From: Protofrankia sp. CiT1
GTDB lineage: Bacteria; Actinomycetota; Actinomycetes; Frankiales; Frankiaceae
Assembly: GCF_917627385.1 (NCBI RefSeq)
Contig: NZ_CAKJTL010000192.1
Location: 1-64,000 of the forward strand
DNA: 64,000 bases
Direction of reading: 5' to 3'
Below are positions 1-9,854 of the stretch, piece by piece; the stretch's first letter is position 1, and the number at the start of each line of letters is the position of its first letter. The notes beneath the pieces were generated by a model. It ran no database searches and was not told the DNA's origin. It saw nothing but the letters and a program-made list of their open reading frames with translations. Both the position numbers and the translations under genes were made by a program.

Positions 1-129
1 AGCCCACCCCCAGCCGGTGGCATGGGTGACCCGGGCGGCACCCCCGGCCTGGCCGCGGCGACCGGCTTCGGCGCGTCGCGACCGCGAGCCGGGAACGGGT
101 CGAAGCCCTCCGTCGGAGGACCGGTGTAA
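1..129 (+). CDS. C-terminal tail of a protein that starts before the window
   Basis: Frame 1 is open from the window edge to a TAA at 127-129 and encodes about 42 residues rich in Pro, Gly and Ala. Almost all third positions are G or C, which is the coding signature of this genome. The tail is low in complexity and carries no motif, so the function cannot be told. It may be the disordered C-terminus of a larger protein. The body lies outside the window, so this remains a tentative call. Confidence 0.35.
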   Translation, partial: SPPPAGGMGDPGGTPGLAAATGFGASRPRAGNGSKPSVGGPV

Positions 130-1612
130 GGCCTCGGCCCTGTGACGGTGCCGTTGACGGCGCCTGGTCCAGGAACCTCTGCCATCCGGCCACGGGCGTC
201 CGGTCCGGGCCCAGGCACGGGCCCAGGCACGGAGCGGCGACCGAACCGATGATCAACACCTTCCGCCACGGACGCCGTGACCGGCCTGCGCACAACCGTG
301 GTCGTGTCCAGCGGGTCAGGGGCACTCGGCAACGCGCGACCGCCGTCCACCGTGGCGGTAACGCCAGTGGCTCCACCCGGCAGGTATGCGGCCGGACGAT
401 CGCCGGCCCCACCCACCCTGCCAGCGACGGGCCGTCCGAGCTGGTCGGTGCGTCCAGGCAGCGTGCCAAAAGCCACCATGCGCCGACCCGCGCTGACCGG
501 TCGCCCGCGCCGGACCGGATCACCGGCGCCACCCGCGCGGACCGGCGATGGGCCAAGTGGCTGGCCAGGCGAGCCGGGCCGCTCGCCAGCAGCGGGCTGG
601 GAGCCAGGGATCAGGGGCCGCGGCCCGCTCGACTCCGGATACCGCGGACGCCCCGAGTGGCCGGGACGCCGCGTGGTGGCATCGTCACCACGCGGCGTCC
701 CGCGCGAATTCACCCAGGGGTCACCTCGAGGATCATCTCGTCGGTCGCCCCGGGGGTCGGGGTCTCCTCGGACCACGCGGGCATCCTCCGGTCACACGCG
801 CACGGCACTGGTTGTGTCGATGTCGTCAGAACAGCGAGATTCAGCGTATCCGCAACAAGTTCAAGTAGCACAACACGCCCCACTCCACCCGAACGAATCT
901 TCACTTTCACCTGATCGCCCAAGCGTGCGCCCAACCGACCACAGTGAGGTGGGTGCAGCGTGCGCCGGATGGCCACCCGCCTGTCAACAACCAGCCCCGG
1001 TGTGCCAGCCCGAGCCCAACCGAGGACACGAGCAGACCGCCCGCGACGCCCGCCCATGGCCCGTCGATAGTGGCCTCCAGCAGTGCCGTCCGCACCCGGC
1101 TCAGCGTTGGCAGCGCGAGGCCCGCCACGCCATGTGATGATTCGCGGTCACGGTGAACCCGCGAGCGCTTTGGCGACCGCACTTCTCCGAGCATTATGAA
1201 ACGTGTTGGGGACAGTCCGAAGCGCAGCTGGGAGGCTACTGAAAACGCCTTCACAGGCGCCTTCCCGGGCTGCGTGACCATCTGCTCGGGGCAGCGGCCT
1301 CGTCATCGTCCGGTCGTCACAGTCTGTGAATCAGGCGACCCGGCAGCCAAAGCGGCCACGACGTTCGCCATCGTGTGACGGGCCAGTGAGTCAGTGGGTC
1401 GGCCACTCGGGCAGCTGGATGTTCGGACAGGAGAACAGGTTGACGAGCTTCAGACACTTTCTCACGGGTACCGGCACGGCGTACCCGGCGGTTGCCGTAA
1501 CCGTCGACACCGCATTGACCACGTCGGGACGATGCTCCCCACGCGCCGCGTCTCAGCCGACTGTTGGTCGCGTTTCAGTCTTCGCTCAGCTTGTGAGGGG
1601 AAGGTTTCTACC
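130..1612. other. 1.5 kb stretch with no convincing gene
   Basis: Several long open frames overlap here on both strands, which is common in GC-rich DNA, but none shows a recognisable family, a good ribosome site and consistent GC-rich third positions together. The least bad candidate is a minus-strand frame at 710-1057 (115 codons) with a hydrophobic stretch (VVLLELVADTLNLAVL) and a clean end (EMILEVTPG). The plus frame at 277-1137 is Pro/Arg/Ser-rich and looks like a shadow. This could be a decayed gene or an intergenic region. It contains the upstream region of the HtrA-type protease. Confidence 0.4.
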
Positions 1613-3286
1613 ATGAACACGCGGCCCCCCTTCACCTCCCCGGATGGACGTTCCTCGGACTCGCGGGCGCCTGACGGCGGCGACGGCGTCCGCTCCGGGC
1701 AGAACACCCCGGTCTGGACGGCACCGGAGGTGGAGCCATACCCCGCCACTCACCAGACTGCCGTGCAGCCGGCGGCAAGGAACGGCCTGGGTGACGCCGA
1801 ACCCGAACGACCAACGGCAGCGGCGGCGGCAGGATCTTCCGCATCGACTACCGCGACTCCCCAGACACGCCCTGAGCGGGACTCGGCCGAGTCGTCCAGC
1901 CGGGCCTGGTGGGGAACGCCGTGGAACCCGCCGGGCACGAGCGTCCCCGACGACTCGGCGACCATGGTCGACGCGGGCGGTGGCGCGAACTCCGGATACC
2001 CGGGCGGCGCCTTCAGCGCGCCAGGCCCGCCGTCCGGCCCAACACCACCGTCCGGCCCAACATCACCGTTCGGGCCGACACCGCCGTTCGGCACTCCGCC
2101 GCCGTCCGGGCCGTACTACGGCCCCCCCCAGACCGCCGGACAACCGGCACCACCACCACGCCGCAAACGGCTCGTCGCCGCCGCGATCGCGATCGCGCTG
2201 GTCTCCGCTGGGGTGGGCGGTGGCGTCGGTGCCCTGGTCGCCGGCGGCAACAGCACGCCGACTGTGGTGTCGTCCAGCGGCCTGCTGCGCGGCACCAGCG
2301 GCGCGGGAACATCCCCAGCCGCGTCCGGCACGGTGTCAGCCGCCGCGCAGACGATCCTTCCGAGCGTGGTCACGATAGCCGCCGCATCAAGGAACCAGGC
2401 AAGCACCGGTTCCGGAGTAATCATTCGCCAGGACGGCTACATCCTGACCAACAATCACGTGGTATCCGATGCCGCACAAGGCGGTTCACTGCAGGTGACC
2501 ACCCAGGACGGCAAGGAGTTCAACGCAAGGATCATCGGGACCGACCCCACCTCCGACCTCGCGGTAGTAAAGATCGACACGACCGGGCTGCGGGCGACCG
2601 CCTTCGGCAACTCGGACGCGCTCGCGGTTGGCGAGCTGGTGGTCGCGGTCGGCAGCCCGCTCGGCCTCAGCGGTACCGTCACCTCGGGGATCGTGAGCGC
2701 CATACACCGGCCGGTGCGTACCGGTGACACGAACGTCCAGGACAGCAACGCCGTTCTCGACGCTATCCAGACCGACGCCCCGATCAACCCTGGAAACTCC
2801 GGCGGCCCGCTCACCAACAGCAAGGGTGAGCTGATCGGCATCAACTCGGCTATCGCCACGGTGGGCTCGGGCGGCGGCGGGTTCGGCGGCCAGCAGGAAC
2901 AGCAGTCCGGCAACATCGGTGTCGGGTTCGCGATCCCGTCCAACTATGCGCAGTCGATCGCCGAAGAACTGATCAGCAGAGGCTCGGCGGTGCACCCGTA
3001 TCTTGGCGTGAACGCGTCAACCGCGGGAGCGAGCCAGACCGATCCGAACGGCGATGGGACCGGTGCCAAAGTCGAGAATCTGGTCGGCAACGGTCCCGCG
3101 CAGCAGGCCGGGCTCCAGCGCGGCGATGTCATCACCAAACTGGGAGACCGCCGGATCACGAGTGTGGATGGACTTATCGCCGCGGTCCGCTCCCAGGACA
3201 TCGGCAGCAAGGTGACCGTCACCTACACCCGCAACGGTCAGACGCGCACCGCGGAGGTCACCCTGGCCCAGCAGCCACCGTCCTGA
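1613..3286 (+). CDS. HtrA/DegP-type membrane-anchored serine protease with PDZ domain
   Basis: Trypsin-like envelope protease of the HtrA family, expected to degrade or process misfolded extracytoplasmic proteins. The ATG at 1613 follows an AGGGGAAGG ribosome site; the same frame runs open further upstream without support for an earlier start. The 557-aa product has a long Pro/Gly/Ser-rich cytoplasmic N-terminus with PSGPTPPSGPT-type repeats, one membrane segment near residues 185-210, a protease domain and one C-terminal PDZ domain. The catalytic triad is visible: His282 (TNNHVV), Asp315 (SDLAVVKID) and Ser396 (GNSGGPL). This layout is standard for actinobacterial HtrA/PepD proteins. It stands alone and ends just before a strong hairpin. 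Confidence 0.95.
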   Translation: MNTRPPFTSPDGRSSDSRAPDGGDGVRSGQNTPVWTAPEVEPYPATHQTAVQPAARNGLGDAEPERPTAAAAAGSSASTTATPQTRPERDSAESSSRAWWGTPWNPPGTSVPDDSATMVDAGGGANSGYPGGAFSAPGPPSGPTPPSGPTSPFGPTPPFGTPPPSGPYYGPPQTAGQPAPPPRRKRLVAAAIAIALVSAGVGGGVGALVAGGNSTPTVVSSSGLLRGTSGAGTSPAASGTVSAAAQTILPSVVTIAAASRNQASTGSGVIIRQDGYILTNNHVVSDAAQGGSLQVTTQDGKEFNARIIGTDPTSDLAVVKIDTTGLRATAFGNSDALAVGELVVAVGSPLGLSGTVTSGIVSAIHRPVRTGDTNVQDSNAVLDAIQTDAPINPGNSGGPLTNSKGELIGINSAIATVGSGGGGFGGQQEQQSGNIGVGFAIPSNYAQSIAEELISRGSAVHPYLGVNASTAGASQTDPNGDGTGAKVENLVGNGPAQQAGLQRGDVITKLGDRRITSVDGLIAAVRSQDIGSKVTVTYTRNGQTRTAEVTLAQQPPS

Positions 3287-3301
3287 TCTTCCCGCCCCGT
3301 T

Positions 3302-3353
3302 GACATCCGGCCTTTCCGGATCTTTGCCAAAAGATCTGGAAAGGCCGGATGTC
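3302..3353 (+). terminator. Long near-perfect hairpin after the protease gene
   Basis: Two 24-base arms (3302-3325 and 3330-3353) pair with one G-T wobble around a GCCA loop, starting 16 bases after the protease stop codon. The position suits a transcription terminator. No T run follows, which is usual for actinobacteria. The arms are unusually long, so it could instead be a repeat element. The rest of the 3287-3648 gap shows no gene; it is moderately AT-rich and should hold the promoter of the next gene. Confidence 0.6.
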
Positions 3354-3648
3354 GGCATCTCAGCCACGATCATTTTGATCGTAAGATACTGCCCATCACG
3401 CATCCACGGCATCCGGACCCGCCAGCTGGCGCCAATCAAGATCAAAAAATGGCACCAGCCAGGCCGGAAAATTCGATCACACAACCTCCGGCCCGCGGAT
3501 CCAGCGGGTGGCAGCAGAATTTTCCTGACATTCCCCCCTAGCCTGGCCAGGAAGCTCTAACGTGGCGAGCGGTGACGGTGTAACCCGCTCCACACCCGGA
3601 CGCGGCTATGACTCATCTCGCCGACGGGGGACACAGGAGAATGCACTG

Positions 3649-4968
3649 ATGAACGGCGGTATCCGCCGCACTGACCCAGCAGACGTATCCGCCACCGGCC
3701 CGAGCCTCGATCGATCCGCGGTTGCGCCCACTGCCCGCGACGCCCAAGACAGGCCCCGCACGCCGCTGCCACGGACCCCGGAGTCGGATATCGACCTCGT
3801 CATGCGGATCCGGCGAGGCGAACGGGATGCTTTCGACGATGTTTACGAACAGTACGCCGACGACGTCTTCTCGATGTGTCTGCTCATCCTGGGCGAGGCC
3901 GAGGTCGCTCAGGCGGCGGCGGGCACAGCGTTCGCCCTCGTTGCCCGGACCCGGCTGGGCGCGCTCGGCGACCCTACCCGGTTGCGCTCATGGCTACTCG
4001 AGCTGGCCCGCGGCAGCGCCCTGGCCTGGTCCGGCTCGCCCCAGGCCCGCGGTGGCCCGGTGCGGCACGCCGCGGCCCCTGAGGAGATGCTCGCAAAGAC
4101 TCAGCTCACCCCGGCGCCCAGGGGACTGCGGGAAGGACTTGTCCGCACCTTCGATCGAGCCGCGACGGCGCTCGGAAGTCCGGTTCCGTCGGTCCCACCG
4201 CACGCCTCCTCGATGCCGGATACCTCCATACCAGCCCCCATGCCAGCCTCAATACCAGCCTCCATGTCAGCCCCCATGTCAGCCTCCATGTCAGCCTCCA
4301 TGCCGGATACCCCGGTACCAGATACCCCCGCGGGCAGCGCCCGCGGTACATCAGCGGACCACACGGACGAGCCAGGCTCCGTCGCTCATCCAGACGGCGT
4401 CGCTCGCCCCCCGGACGAGCGACGTGGCCGGCCCATGGTCACGCTCGCCGCGTCGCTGCTCCTCGCCGTCGCGGGTGTCACCGCCGCGATCAACTGGCCG
4501 ACCACGGCCGAGGTCAGCCCCCGCTATCCCGATGTCGCGTTCGGCCCGCCAGCGCCAGGGCCACTCGTCACTGGCCGGCACCGACCTGACACGATCAGCC
4601 CGACAGTCGCCGGGGCGTTCACCAGACGGGTGCCCGGACAGCGGACCGTACCAACCATGCTCGAAGTCGCGAGTGCGAACGAGATGATTCTGGTGGCCCA
4701 GCGGTCCACCGCCGAGCTGGCCAGACCGCAGGCGGTCCCCGAACCCAGTCCACCCACAATGGTCAATGTGCTACCACGGTCGACCGCAACACTACCAACC
4801 GTAACCGCCTCCTCATCAATGGGCAATTCAGCGACACACGTACCGCCGGTCGAAGTCCCGTCAGCGTCACCAGCGACACAGATGCCCTCGACAGCTCCCT
4901 CGGCCACGCCCGACGCGGACACAACAACCCCGTCCGTGCTCACCTCGGGGACACCGCCGCAGGCTTAA
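3649..4968 (+). CDS. Sigma-70 region 2-like protein with C-terminal membrane anchor
   Basis: Residues about 45-130 (from DIDLVMRIRRGERDAFDDVYEQYADDVF) resemble region 2 of ECF sigma factors, the part that binds core polymerase and the -10 element. No region 4 helix-turn-helix is evident. Instead there is a Pro/Met/Ser-rich linker with repeats of the type PASMSAPMSASM, one hydrophobic segment (MVTLAASLLLAVAGVTAAI) and a Ser/Thr/Pro-rich outer tail. ATG 3649 is preceded by CACAGGAG; an upstream in-frame start at 3562 lacks support. A membrane-held sigma-like or decoy protein is plausible, but activity as a sigma factor is not shown by the sequence. Confidence 0.7.
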   Translation: MNGGIRRTDPADVSATGPSLDRSAVAPTARDAQDRPRTPLPRTPESDIDLVMRIRRGERDAFDDVYEQYADDVFSMCLLILGEAEVAQAAAGTAFALVARTRLGALGDPTRLRSWLLELARGSALAWSGSPQARGGPVRHAAAPEEMLAKTQLTPAPRGLREGLVRTFDRAATALGSPVPSVPPHASSMPDTSIPAPMPASIPASMSAPMSASMSASMPDTPVPDTPAGSARGTSADHTDEPGSVAHPDGVARPPDERRGRPMVTLAASLLLAVAGVTAAINWPTTAEVSPRYPDVAFGPPAPGPLVTGRHRPDTISPTVAGAFTRRVPGQRTVPTMLEVASANEMILVAQRSTAELARPQAVPEPSPPTMVNVLPRSTATLPTVTASSSMGNSATHVPPVEVPSASPATQMPSTAPSATPDADTTTPSVLTSGTPPQA

Positions 4969-5019
4969 GTGGTCGGCAGGGGTCCAGCTCGCGCCGCCCG
5001 GGCTCACCGGCCTCGGCGG

Positions 5020-6795
5020 CTACCGCACCTGGTAGAACAGCGTGGTTACATATTGATCGAAATCGTTGACCCGTAACGTCAGCCGCAGTTGCCACGTACC
5101 GGCCAGCGGCACCTGCATCCCCTGAGCGATTGCGTGGCCCGGTGCGACCTGGACAAGCGGCACCGAGAGCGGTCCGACCCCGGCGTCGGGCAGGGACAGC
5201 TGCGCTGACGCGTCCGCAAGCGGCGCGACCTTGCCAGCGGGATCGAACGTGTAGATGTGCAAGGTCTGCGGCCCGTGCCTGGTCGGGGCGATGTCGACTT
5301 GGACGGTGAGCGGTCCGGCGAACACCGTGTCAGCGAACGGCGGTACATAGGACGTCCGCGCCGGAACCGAGTTGACCAACACCGCGGTCACCGCGAGCAC
5401 CACTGTGGCCAGGCCGGCCTCGAACATCACCCCACGGCGCAACCCAGCCACCGCACGCTCGGCCACTTCGGGCCGCGCCGCGATATCGGTCGATGACGGC
5501 CCTACCGAGTGGGCGGTCAGGCCGGCTGTCGTGTCCGAGCGACTCGCGGCCAGCGCCGCGACGACCGGCCGGTAGTTGCGGACAACCCACCTGTGCGCCA
5601 GCCAGCCGACTCCGAGCGCTAACGCCACGAACCAGACCTTCAGCAATAACAGACGGCCATAGGCAGTGGCGGTCAGCGCGGGCAATCCGCCTACCTCTCG
5701 CCAGGACTGATAGCTACCCGTGAGGATGACGACGGCAACCGCTGCCATCGCGGTACGTGACCAACGCGGCAACACCCCGGCAAGCTCGGCGGCGCGGGCA
5801 GCGGGCACCCGGGCGCCGGACCGAGAAGGGCGATCATCTGCGCGGCCACGCCCGGACCTCGCACGCAGGAAGAGCACAAGGGTGGCGAGACCACCCATCC
5901 AGACGGCGACTCCCAGCACGTGCACAGTCAGGATCGCGGTCGCCAGCCACGCGTCGCCGCCGACACCCGCATGGCCGGACGCGGCCTGGGTCCCGGCGAT
6001 GACAAGGGCGAGGCCGCAGAGCTCCGCGACGGCCCGGCGGCCACCGGCCACGATCGCGTGCAGGAGCGGTATCGCGAGCAGCAGCGCGAGGATTCTCAAC
6101 AGCACCAGATGCCCGAACCTGGTGTGCAACGTGGTCGACAGCGGAGCCCAGCGCGCCAGTGCGGACAACCCCTGCCCCGCGCCGTACGGCCCCTGGACCA
6201 GCAACAGCCCGACAGCGGCGGCGAGCGTCACGCCCCATCCCGCCCACAGCAGCCGCCGCGGGCCCAGCTGTCGTAGCCCCGCCGGCCAGAGTGCCAGCAG
6301 GAAGAAACCCGCACCGAGCAGAACGGACAAACCGGCGAAGGCTCCGAAACGCACCACACCGGCCAGCACGCTGACGGCGGCCGAACCGCTCCTGGTGGAC
6401 ACGGACGCCGCGGCGCTGGCGTCTGGAGCCACCCCGACACCGAAGAAGAAGCTGCCGGAGACCGGATGGCTGTCCGCGGAGATGACATGCCAGCTGACCA
6501 CGTACGTGCCACGCCCGAGGTCGGCGGACAGCCCCGCCACGACCTGGCTGCCGGTCTGCCCGTGGCGGACATCGCCGGCATCCACCCGCTGGCCGGTTGG
6601 GGAGATGACTGTTATCGAACGTGCGTCCGTTGTTACCGACTCGCTGAAAGCAAGCGTGACCTGCGATGGCGGGACCGTCAGGGTCGCTCCCGCGACCGGG
6701 TCGCTGCGGTCGAGCACGGCGTGCGCCGACGCCGGGCCCGCTGTCGCGATCAGCGCCGCGACGACAGCAACCAGCAGGAACCCGAGACGGCGCAT
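5020..6795 (-). CDS. CopC-CopD fusion, copper resistance/transport membrane protein
   Basis: The 591-aa product has a signal peptide ending ASA, then an N-terminal CopC domain whose mature chain begins with His25 (HAVLDRSDPVAGATL), the usual copper ligand. Eight or so hydrophobic segments typical of CopD/PcoD follow, then a C-terminal domain outside the membrane. ATG 6795 is chosen because AGAGG lies 8 bases upstream and the signal peptide starts there; a longer frame adds 28 charged residues in front. CopC binds periplasmic or surface copper and CopD is thought to move it across the membrane. It diverges from the next gene with 111 bases between the starts. No clear CsoR-type operator was seen. 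Confidence 0.9.
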   Translation of the reverse strand: MRRLGFLLVAVVAALIATAGPASAHAVLDRSDPVAGATLTVPPSQVTLAFSESVTTDARSITVISPTGQRVDAGDVRHGQTGSQVVAGLSADLGRGTYVVSWHVISADSHPVSGSFFFGVGVAPDASAAASVSTRSGSAAVSVLAGVVRFGAFAGLSVLLGAGFFLLALWPAGLRQLGPRRLLWAGWGVTLAAAVGLLLVQGPYGAGQGLSALARWAPLSTTLHTRFGHLVLLRILALLLAIPLLHAIVAGGRRAVAELCGLALVIAGTQAASGHAGVGGDAWLATAILTVHVLGVAVWMGGLATLVLFLRARSGRGRADDRPSRSGARVPAARAAELAGVLPRWSRTAMAAVAVVILTGSYQSWREVGGLPALTATAYGRLLLLKVWFVALALGVGWLAHRWVVRNYRPVVAALAASRSDTTAGLTAHSVGPSSTDIAARPEVAERAVAGLRRGVMFEAGLATVVLAVTAVLVNSVPARTSYVPPFADTVFAGPLTVQVDIAPTRHGPQTLHIYTFDPAGKVAPLADASAQLSLPDAGVGPLSVPLVQVAPGHAIAQGMQVPLAGTWQLRLTLRVNDFDQYVTTLFYQVR

Positions 6796-6906
6796 GCCGC
6801 GAGCCTCTATCACCGCACCAGTGTCCCTCTCACCGTCCTCCGGCCCCGCCCGCTCCCCCTGCCCGGCATCACCGTCCACCGAAGAGGCTGCGTAGGCTAT
6901 CTGTCG

Positions 6907-8175
6907 ATGAATGTGACCGACAGAGGCCGGTTATGTCACGGGCTGCCCCACGCGTTGCTTGTTCTCGGCGTGCTGACCTGCTGGCTGGTTGTCACAGCCT
7001 CGCCCGCATCGGCGCACTCCGTCAACGGGGGCGGAGCCACCAACCTGCGCACGACCCTGACCGGCATGAACCCACCGGTGGACGGCATCACCCTCACCCC
7101 GGTGGAAAACGGCAGCCGGGTCAGGCTGACCGTTATCGGTAATCACACCGTGATCGTCAAAGGATATTCCGACGAACCGTACCTGCGGGTGGACCCGACC
7201 GGGACCTGGCGCAACACCCTCTCGTCCGCGACCTATCTCAACACAAGCCGGTACGGGCTGGCGAACGGATCATCCAAACCGCTGACCGGAAGCGATGACA
7301 CGGCGCCGCCCCGCTGGGAGAAAATCGGCCATGGCGGCACCACCGTCTGGCACGACCACCGCACCCACTGGATGGGGGCGCAGGACCCGCCGGTCGTTCT
7401 GGCCGCGCCCGGCCGCTTTCACGAGATCTACACCTGGATGATCCCGCTGACCGTGGACGGCCAGACGGTCAGCGTGACCGGTGCCCTCGACTGGATTCCA
7501 GGGCCGTCCCCCACGCCGTGGTTCGTTCTCGGGATCATGCTAGCCGCTGGGGTCATGGCTCTCGGACTGCTACGACGCGCGGCTACGGCGCTGGCCGCGG
7601 CGGTGACGATCACTGTGGCCGCGGACATCACCCACTCATTACTGATCACATTCTCGCGGGCCGACGGCCGGCTGTCGGGATTCTTCCTCAGCAACACCGT
7701 CGAGATGGCTGCCTGGGCGCTCGGGCTGGGCTCGGCCGCCCTGCTGATCCGAGGATCGATCACCGGTGGGTACCTCGCCGCGACCGCTGGCTTCGTCATC
7801 GCCATGGTCGGCGGTTTCGGCGACGTCGGCCTGCTGTACCGATCGGGTGCCCCGATCGCGGGCCCCGTGGCCCTCGCCCGGCTCCTGACCACGGTCACCA
7901 TCGGTATCGGCATCGGGCTCCTCGCCGCGGTGCCCGTGGTGACCCGACGGCACGGCTGGCGGAAACAGCCCGGCACGGACCGGGACACGACGGACCGGGA
8001 CACGACGGAACAGCAGACGGTGGTACAGAAGGCCACCGAACAGGACGCGGCGGACCGGAGCGGATACGGACAGGCCGGACCGGGGCTGGGAGCTGGACCG
8101 AAACAACCTGGGCTGTGTCCGGACGCCGAAACAGAGCCGGGCATGGGTCGATCTCGCCCCGATATGGCAGGCTGA
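6907..8175 (+). CDS. Copper-locus membrane protein with signal peptide
   Basis: The 422-aa protein begins with a signal peptide (LLVLGVLTCWLVVTASPASA) followed by a mature His (HSVNGGG). An outer domain of about 200 residues precedes roughly six membrane segments, and the tail is a hydrophilic stretch with a DRDTTDRDTTEQ repeat. It is divergent from the CopC-CopD gene and followed 5 bases later by another membrane protein, which links it to copper handling by context only. I do not recognise a named family. The start is the ATG that opens the signal peptide; a much longer frame upstream runs antisense to copCD and is rejected. Confidence 0.75.
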   Translation: MNVTDRGRLCHGLPHALLVLGVLTCWLVVTASPASAHSVNGGGATNLRTTLTGMNPPVDGITLTPVENGSRVRLTVIGNHTVIVKGYSDEPYLRVDPTGTWRNTLSSATYLNTSRYGLANGSSKPLTGSDDTAPPRWEKIGHGGTTVWHDHRTHWMGAQDPPVVLAAPGRFHEIYTWMIPLTVDGQTVSVTGALDWIPGPSPTPWFVLGIMLAAGVMALGLLRRAATALAAAVTITVAADITHSLLITFSRADGRLSGFFLSNTVEMAAWALGLGSAALLIRGSITGGYLAATAGFVIAMVGGFGDVGLLYRSGAPIAGPVALARLLTTVTIGIGIGLLAAVPVVTRRHGWRKQPGTDRDTTDRDTTEQQTVVQKATEQDAADRSGYGQAGPGLGAGPKQPGLCPDAETEPGMGRSRPDMAG

Positions 8176-8180
8176 CCGCC

Positions 8181-8846
8181 GTGTACGTACGCGCGGCGGC
8201 CGTCGCCGCCAGCGTTGAACCGCCCGCCGTGACGACCGCGGGCCGCTTGGCGCGTGCGTCCACCTTTGCCGGCTCGTCGGTCGCCCTCGCCGTAGCGGCG
8301 CACGCCGCGGCAGGCGGCCACCGTCCGTCCGCAACCCTGCTGGCCGGCGCATTCGGGTTGCTGACCCGCATCGCATACGGCCTCGCCGGACGGGAACGGC
8401 GGTTCGTCGCTCTGCTCGCCGGCGTCGGACTCGCCCAGCTGGCCCTGCACATCACGTTCGCGGTCACCGCACATGGCCCCGGCATGGCGGGCGCTGTACT
8501 GACTGACGGCACCACGATGACTGTGGCCCACGTAAGCGCGGCCGCGCTGGTCGCCGCCGTGCTCGGTCAGGCTGAACGGGGGCTGTGGAACGCGGCGTGC
8601 CTACGCCTCGCGGTGGCCCGCTGTCGCGTCCGCGCGCGTTCCGCTATCGTACTGCTACGGAATGCTCGCCGGTTCGCGGCCACGCTGCTCGGCCCGCCGC
8701 TGGGAACAGCGCCGGGCGCCGAACCCCTGACGCGCCGGTCCGGCAACTGCCGATCCGCCGTCTTCATGCGGCCGGCATACGTGACCGGACGTCTGTTTGC
8801 CCGCGCCGATGGCCGGCGCGGGCCGCCGCTCGTCCGCTCGGCCTGA
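8181..8846 (+). CDS. Small multi-span membrane protein of the copper locus
   Basis: GTG 8181 lies 5 bases after the preceding stop, so the two genes are very likely cotranscribed. The 221-aa product has about four hydrophobic segments (for example FAGSSVALAVAAHAAAG, LLAGVGLAQLALHITFAV and VAHVSAAALVAAVLG) and a basic C-terminal half of unclear fold. Similar small membrane proteins often accompany YcnI and CopC/CopD genes in actinobacteria. The function is unknown. The last 60-80 residues are Arg-rich and low in recognisable structure. Confidence 0.65.
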   Translation: MYVRAAAVAASVEPPAVTTAGRLARASTFAGSSVALAVAAHAAAGGHRPSATLLAGAFGLLTRIAYGLAGRERRFVALLAGVGLAQLALHITFAVTAHGPGMAGAVLTDGTTMTVAHVSAAALVAAVLGQAERGLWNAACLRLAVARCRVRARSAIVLLRNARRFAATLLGPPLGTAPGAEPLTRRSGNCRSAVFMRPAYVTGRLFARADGRRGPPLVRSA

Positions 8847-9077
8847 AGACGCCCAGACCTGCCGGAAACGCCCTGATCTGGAACGCGACGAGCGTTCCAC
8901 GGGTGATATCCGCGCGGGACGGCACGATCGACGGAACAAAAGTCCCAAAAGTGTGGATTCAGGCGAGTAATGATCACCGCCATCCTGGCAATCGGTGACT
9001 CGCCGATCGCTCCTGCCGCACTTCTTGCGCGCCCAGCACAATTTCCTTTGTGATCAATTTTCCTCGAGAGGATCAGC

Positions 9078-9854
9078 ATGTCCCGTACGACCCGTGGCGC
9101 CGCCGTACTCGGCGCCGCCCTCACCGGCGTGATCGCCTTCGCGCTGCCGGCCTCGGCTCATGTCACCGTGCGGCCGACAACAGCCGTCACTGGTACCGAC
9201 ACGACACTCACCTTCGAGGTCCCGACGGAGCGGGACGACGCTGCCACAACCAAAATCGATGTTCAGTTCCCCGCCGATGCCCCGATCGCGTCGGTGCTGG
9301 TCGAGAACATCCCCGGCTGGACCCACGAAATCAGGAAAACCAAACTGGACAAGCCGATCACTACGGATGACGGCACCGTCTCCGAGGGGGTCAGTGAGAT
9401 CATTTGGACCGCTTCATCGGCCGACACAGCCATCAAGTCGGGCGAGTTCGCCCAGTTCGTCATCTCGGCCGGGCCATTGCCGGACAAGGCCGGCACACTC
9501 GCGTTCAAGACTCTGCAGACCTACAGCGACGGCCAGGTCGTGCGATGGATCGACGTCGCGCAGCCTGGACAGGCCGAGCCCGAGCACCCGGCACCGACGC
9601 TGACCATCACCGCGGCGAGCACCGACAGCACCGACACGCACGGCGGTTCAGGAACCGCCGCAGCCGCCGCCAGCACGCCGAACAACACGGGGGCGACCAG
9701 CGGCGTGACGGTGCAGACCGCTTCCCAAAGCGCCGACAGCAGCGACGGAACAGCTCGAGGGCTGGGTATCGCGGGCCTGATCGCCGGGATCGCCGGGATC
9801 GGATTCGGCGCTTTCGCCCTGCTGGCCAGTCGCCGTCGAAACGGCACGCACTAG
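9078..9854 (+). CDS. YcnI-like (DUF1775) copper-binding surface protein
   Basis: The 258-aa protein has a signal peptide ending in ASA with His28 as the first mature residue (HVTVRPTTAVTGTDTTLTFEVP), the hallmark of YcnI-type proteins, which bind copper through that N-terminal His. The DUF1775 domain covers residues about 28-175. A Thr/Ser/Ala-rich linker and a C-terminal membrane helix (IAGLIAGIAGIGFGAFALLA) ending in RRRNGTH follow. GAGAGGATCAGC provides the ribosome site before ATG 9078. Together with the copCD-type gene 2 kb away it completes a copper locus. The 230-base gap in front shows no gene. Confidence 0.92.
   Translation: MSRTTRGAAVLGAALTGVIAFALPASAHVTVRPTTAVTGTDTTLTFEVPTERDDAATTKIDVQFPADAPIASVLVENIPGWTHEIRKTKLDKPITTDDGTVSEGVSEIIWTASSADTAIKSGEFAQFVISAGPLPDKAGTLAFKTLQTYSDGQVVRWIDVAQPGQAEPEHPAPTLTITAASTDSTDTHGGSGTAAAAASTPNNTGATSGVTVQTASQSADSSDGTARGLGIAGLIAGIAGIGFGAFALLASRRRNGTH

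Noticed and set aside
277-1137. 286-codon open frame on the plus strand
   Set aside because: Pro/Arg/Ser-rich composition, no ribosome site, no family pattern; overlapping frames on both strands look equally open because of high GC.
1394-1612. N-terminal extension of the HtrA gene
   Set aside because: The frame is open but lacks a ribosome site; ATG 1613 has AGGGGAAGG and begins the typical disordered N-terminus.
6796-6906. CsoR-type copper operator in the copCD divergent region
   Set aside because: No GC-rich inverted repeat of the expected TA-flanked type could be seen; regulation of the copper locus remains open.
7428-8531. 367-codon minus-strand frame
   Set aside because: Antisense to two membrane protein genes of the copper locus; low-complexity Arg/Ser/Ala composition.
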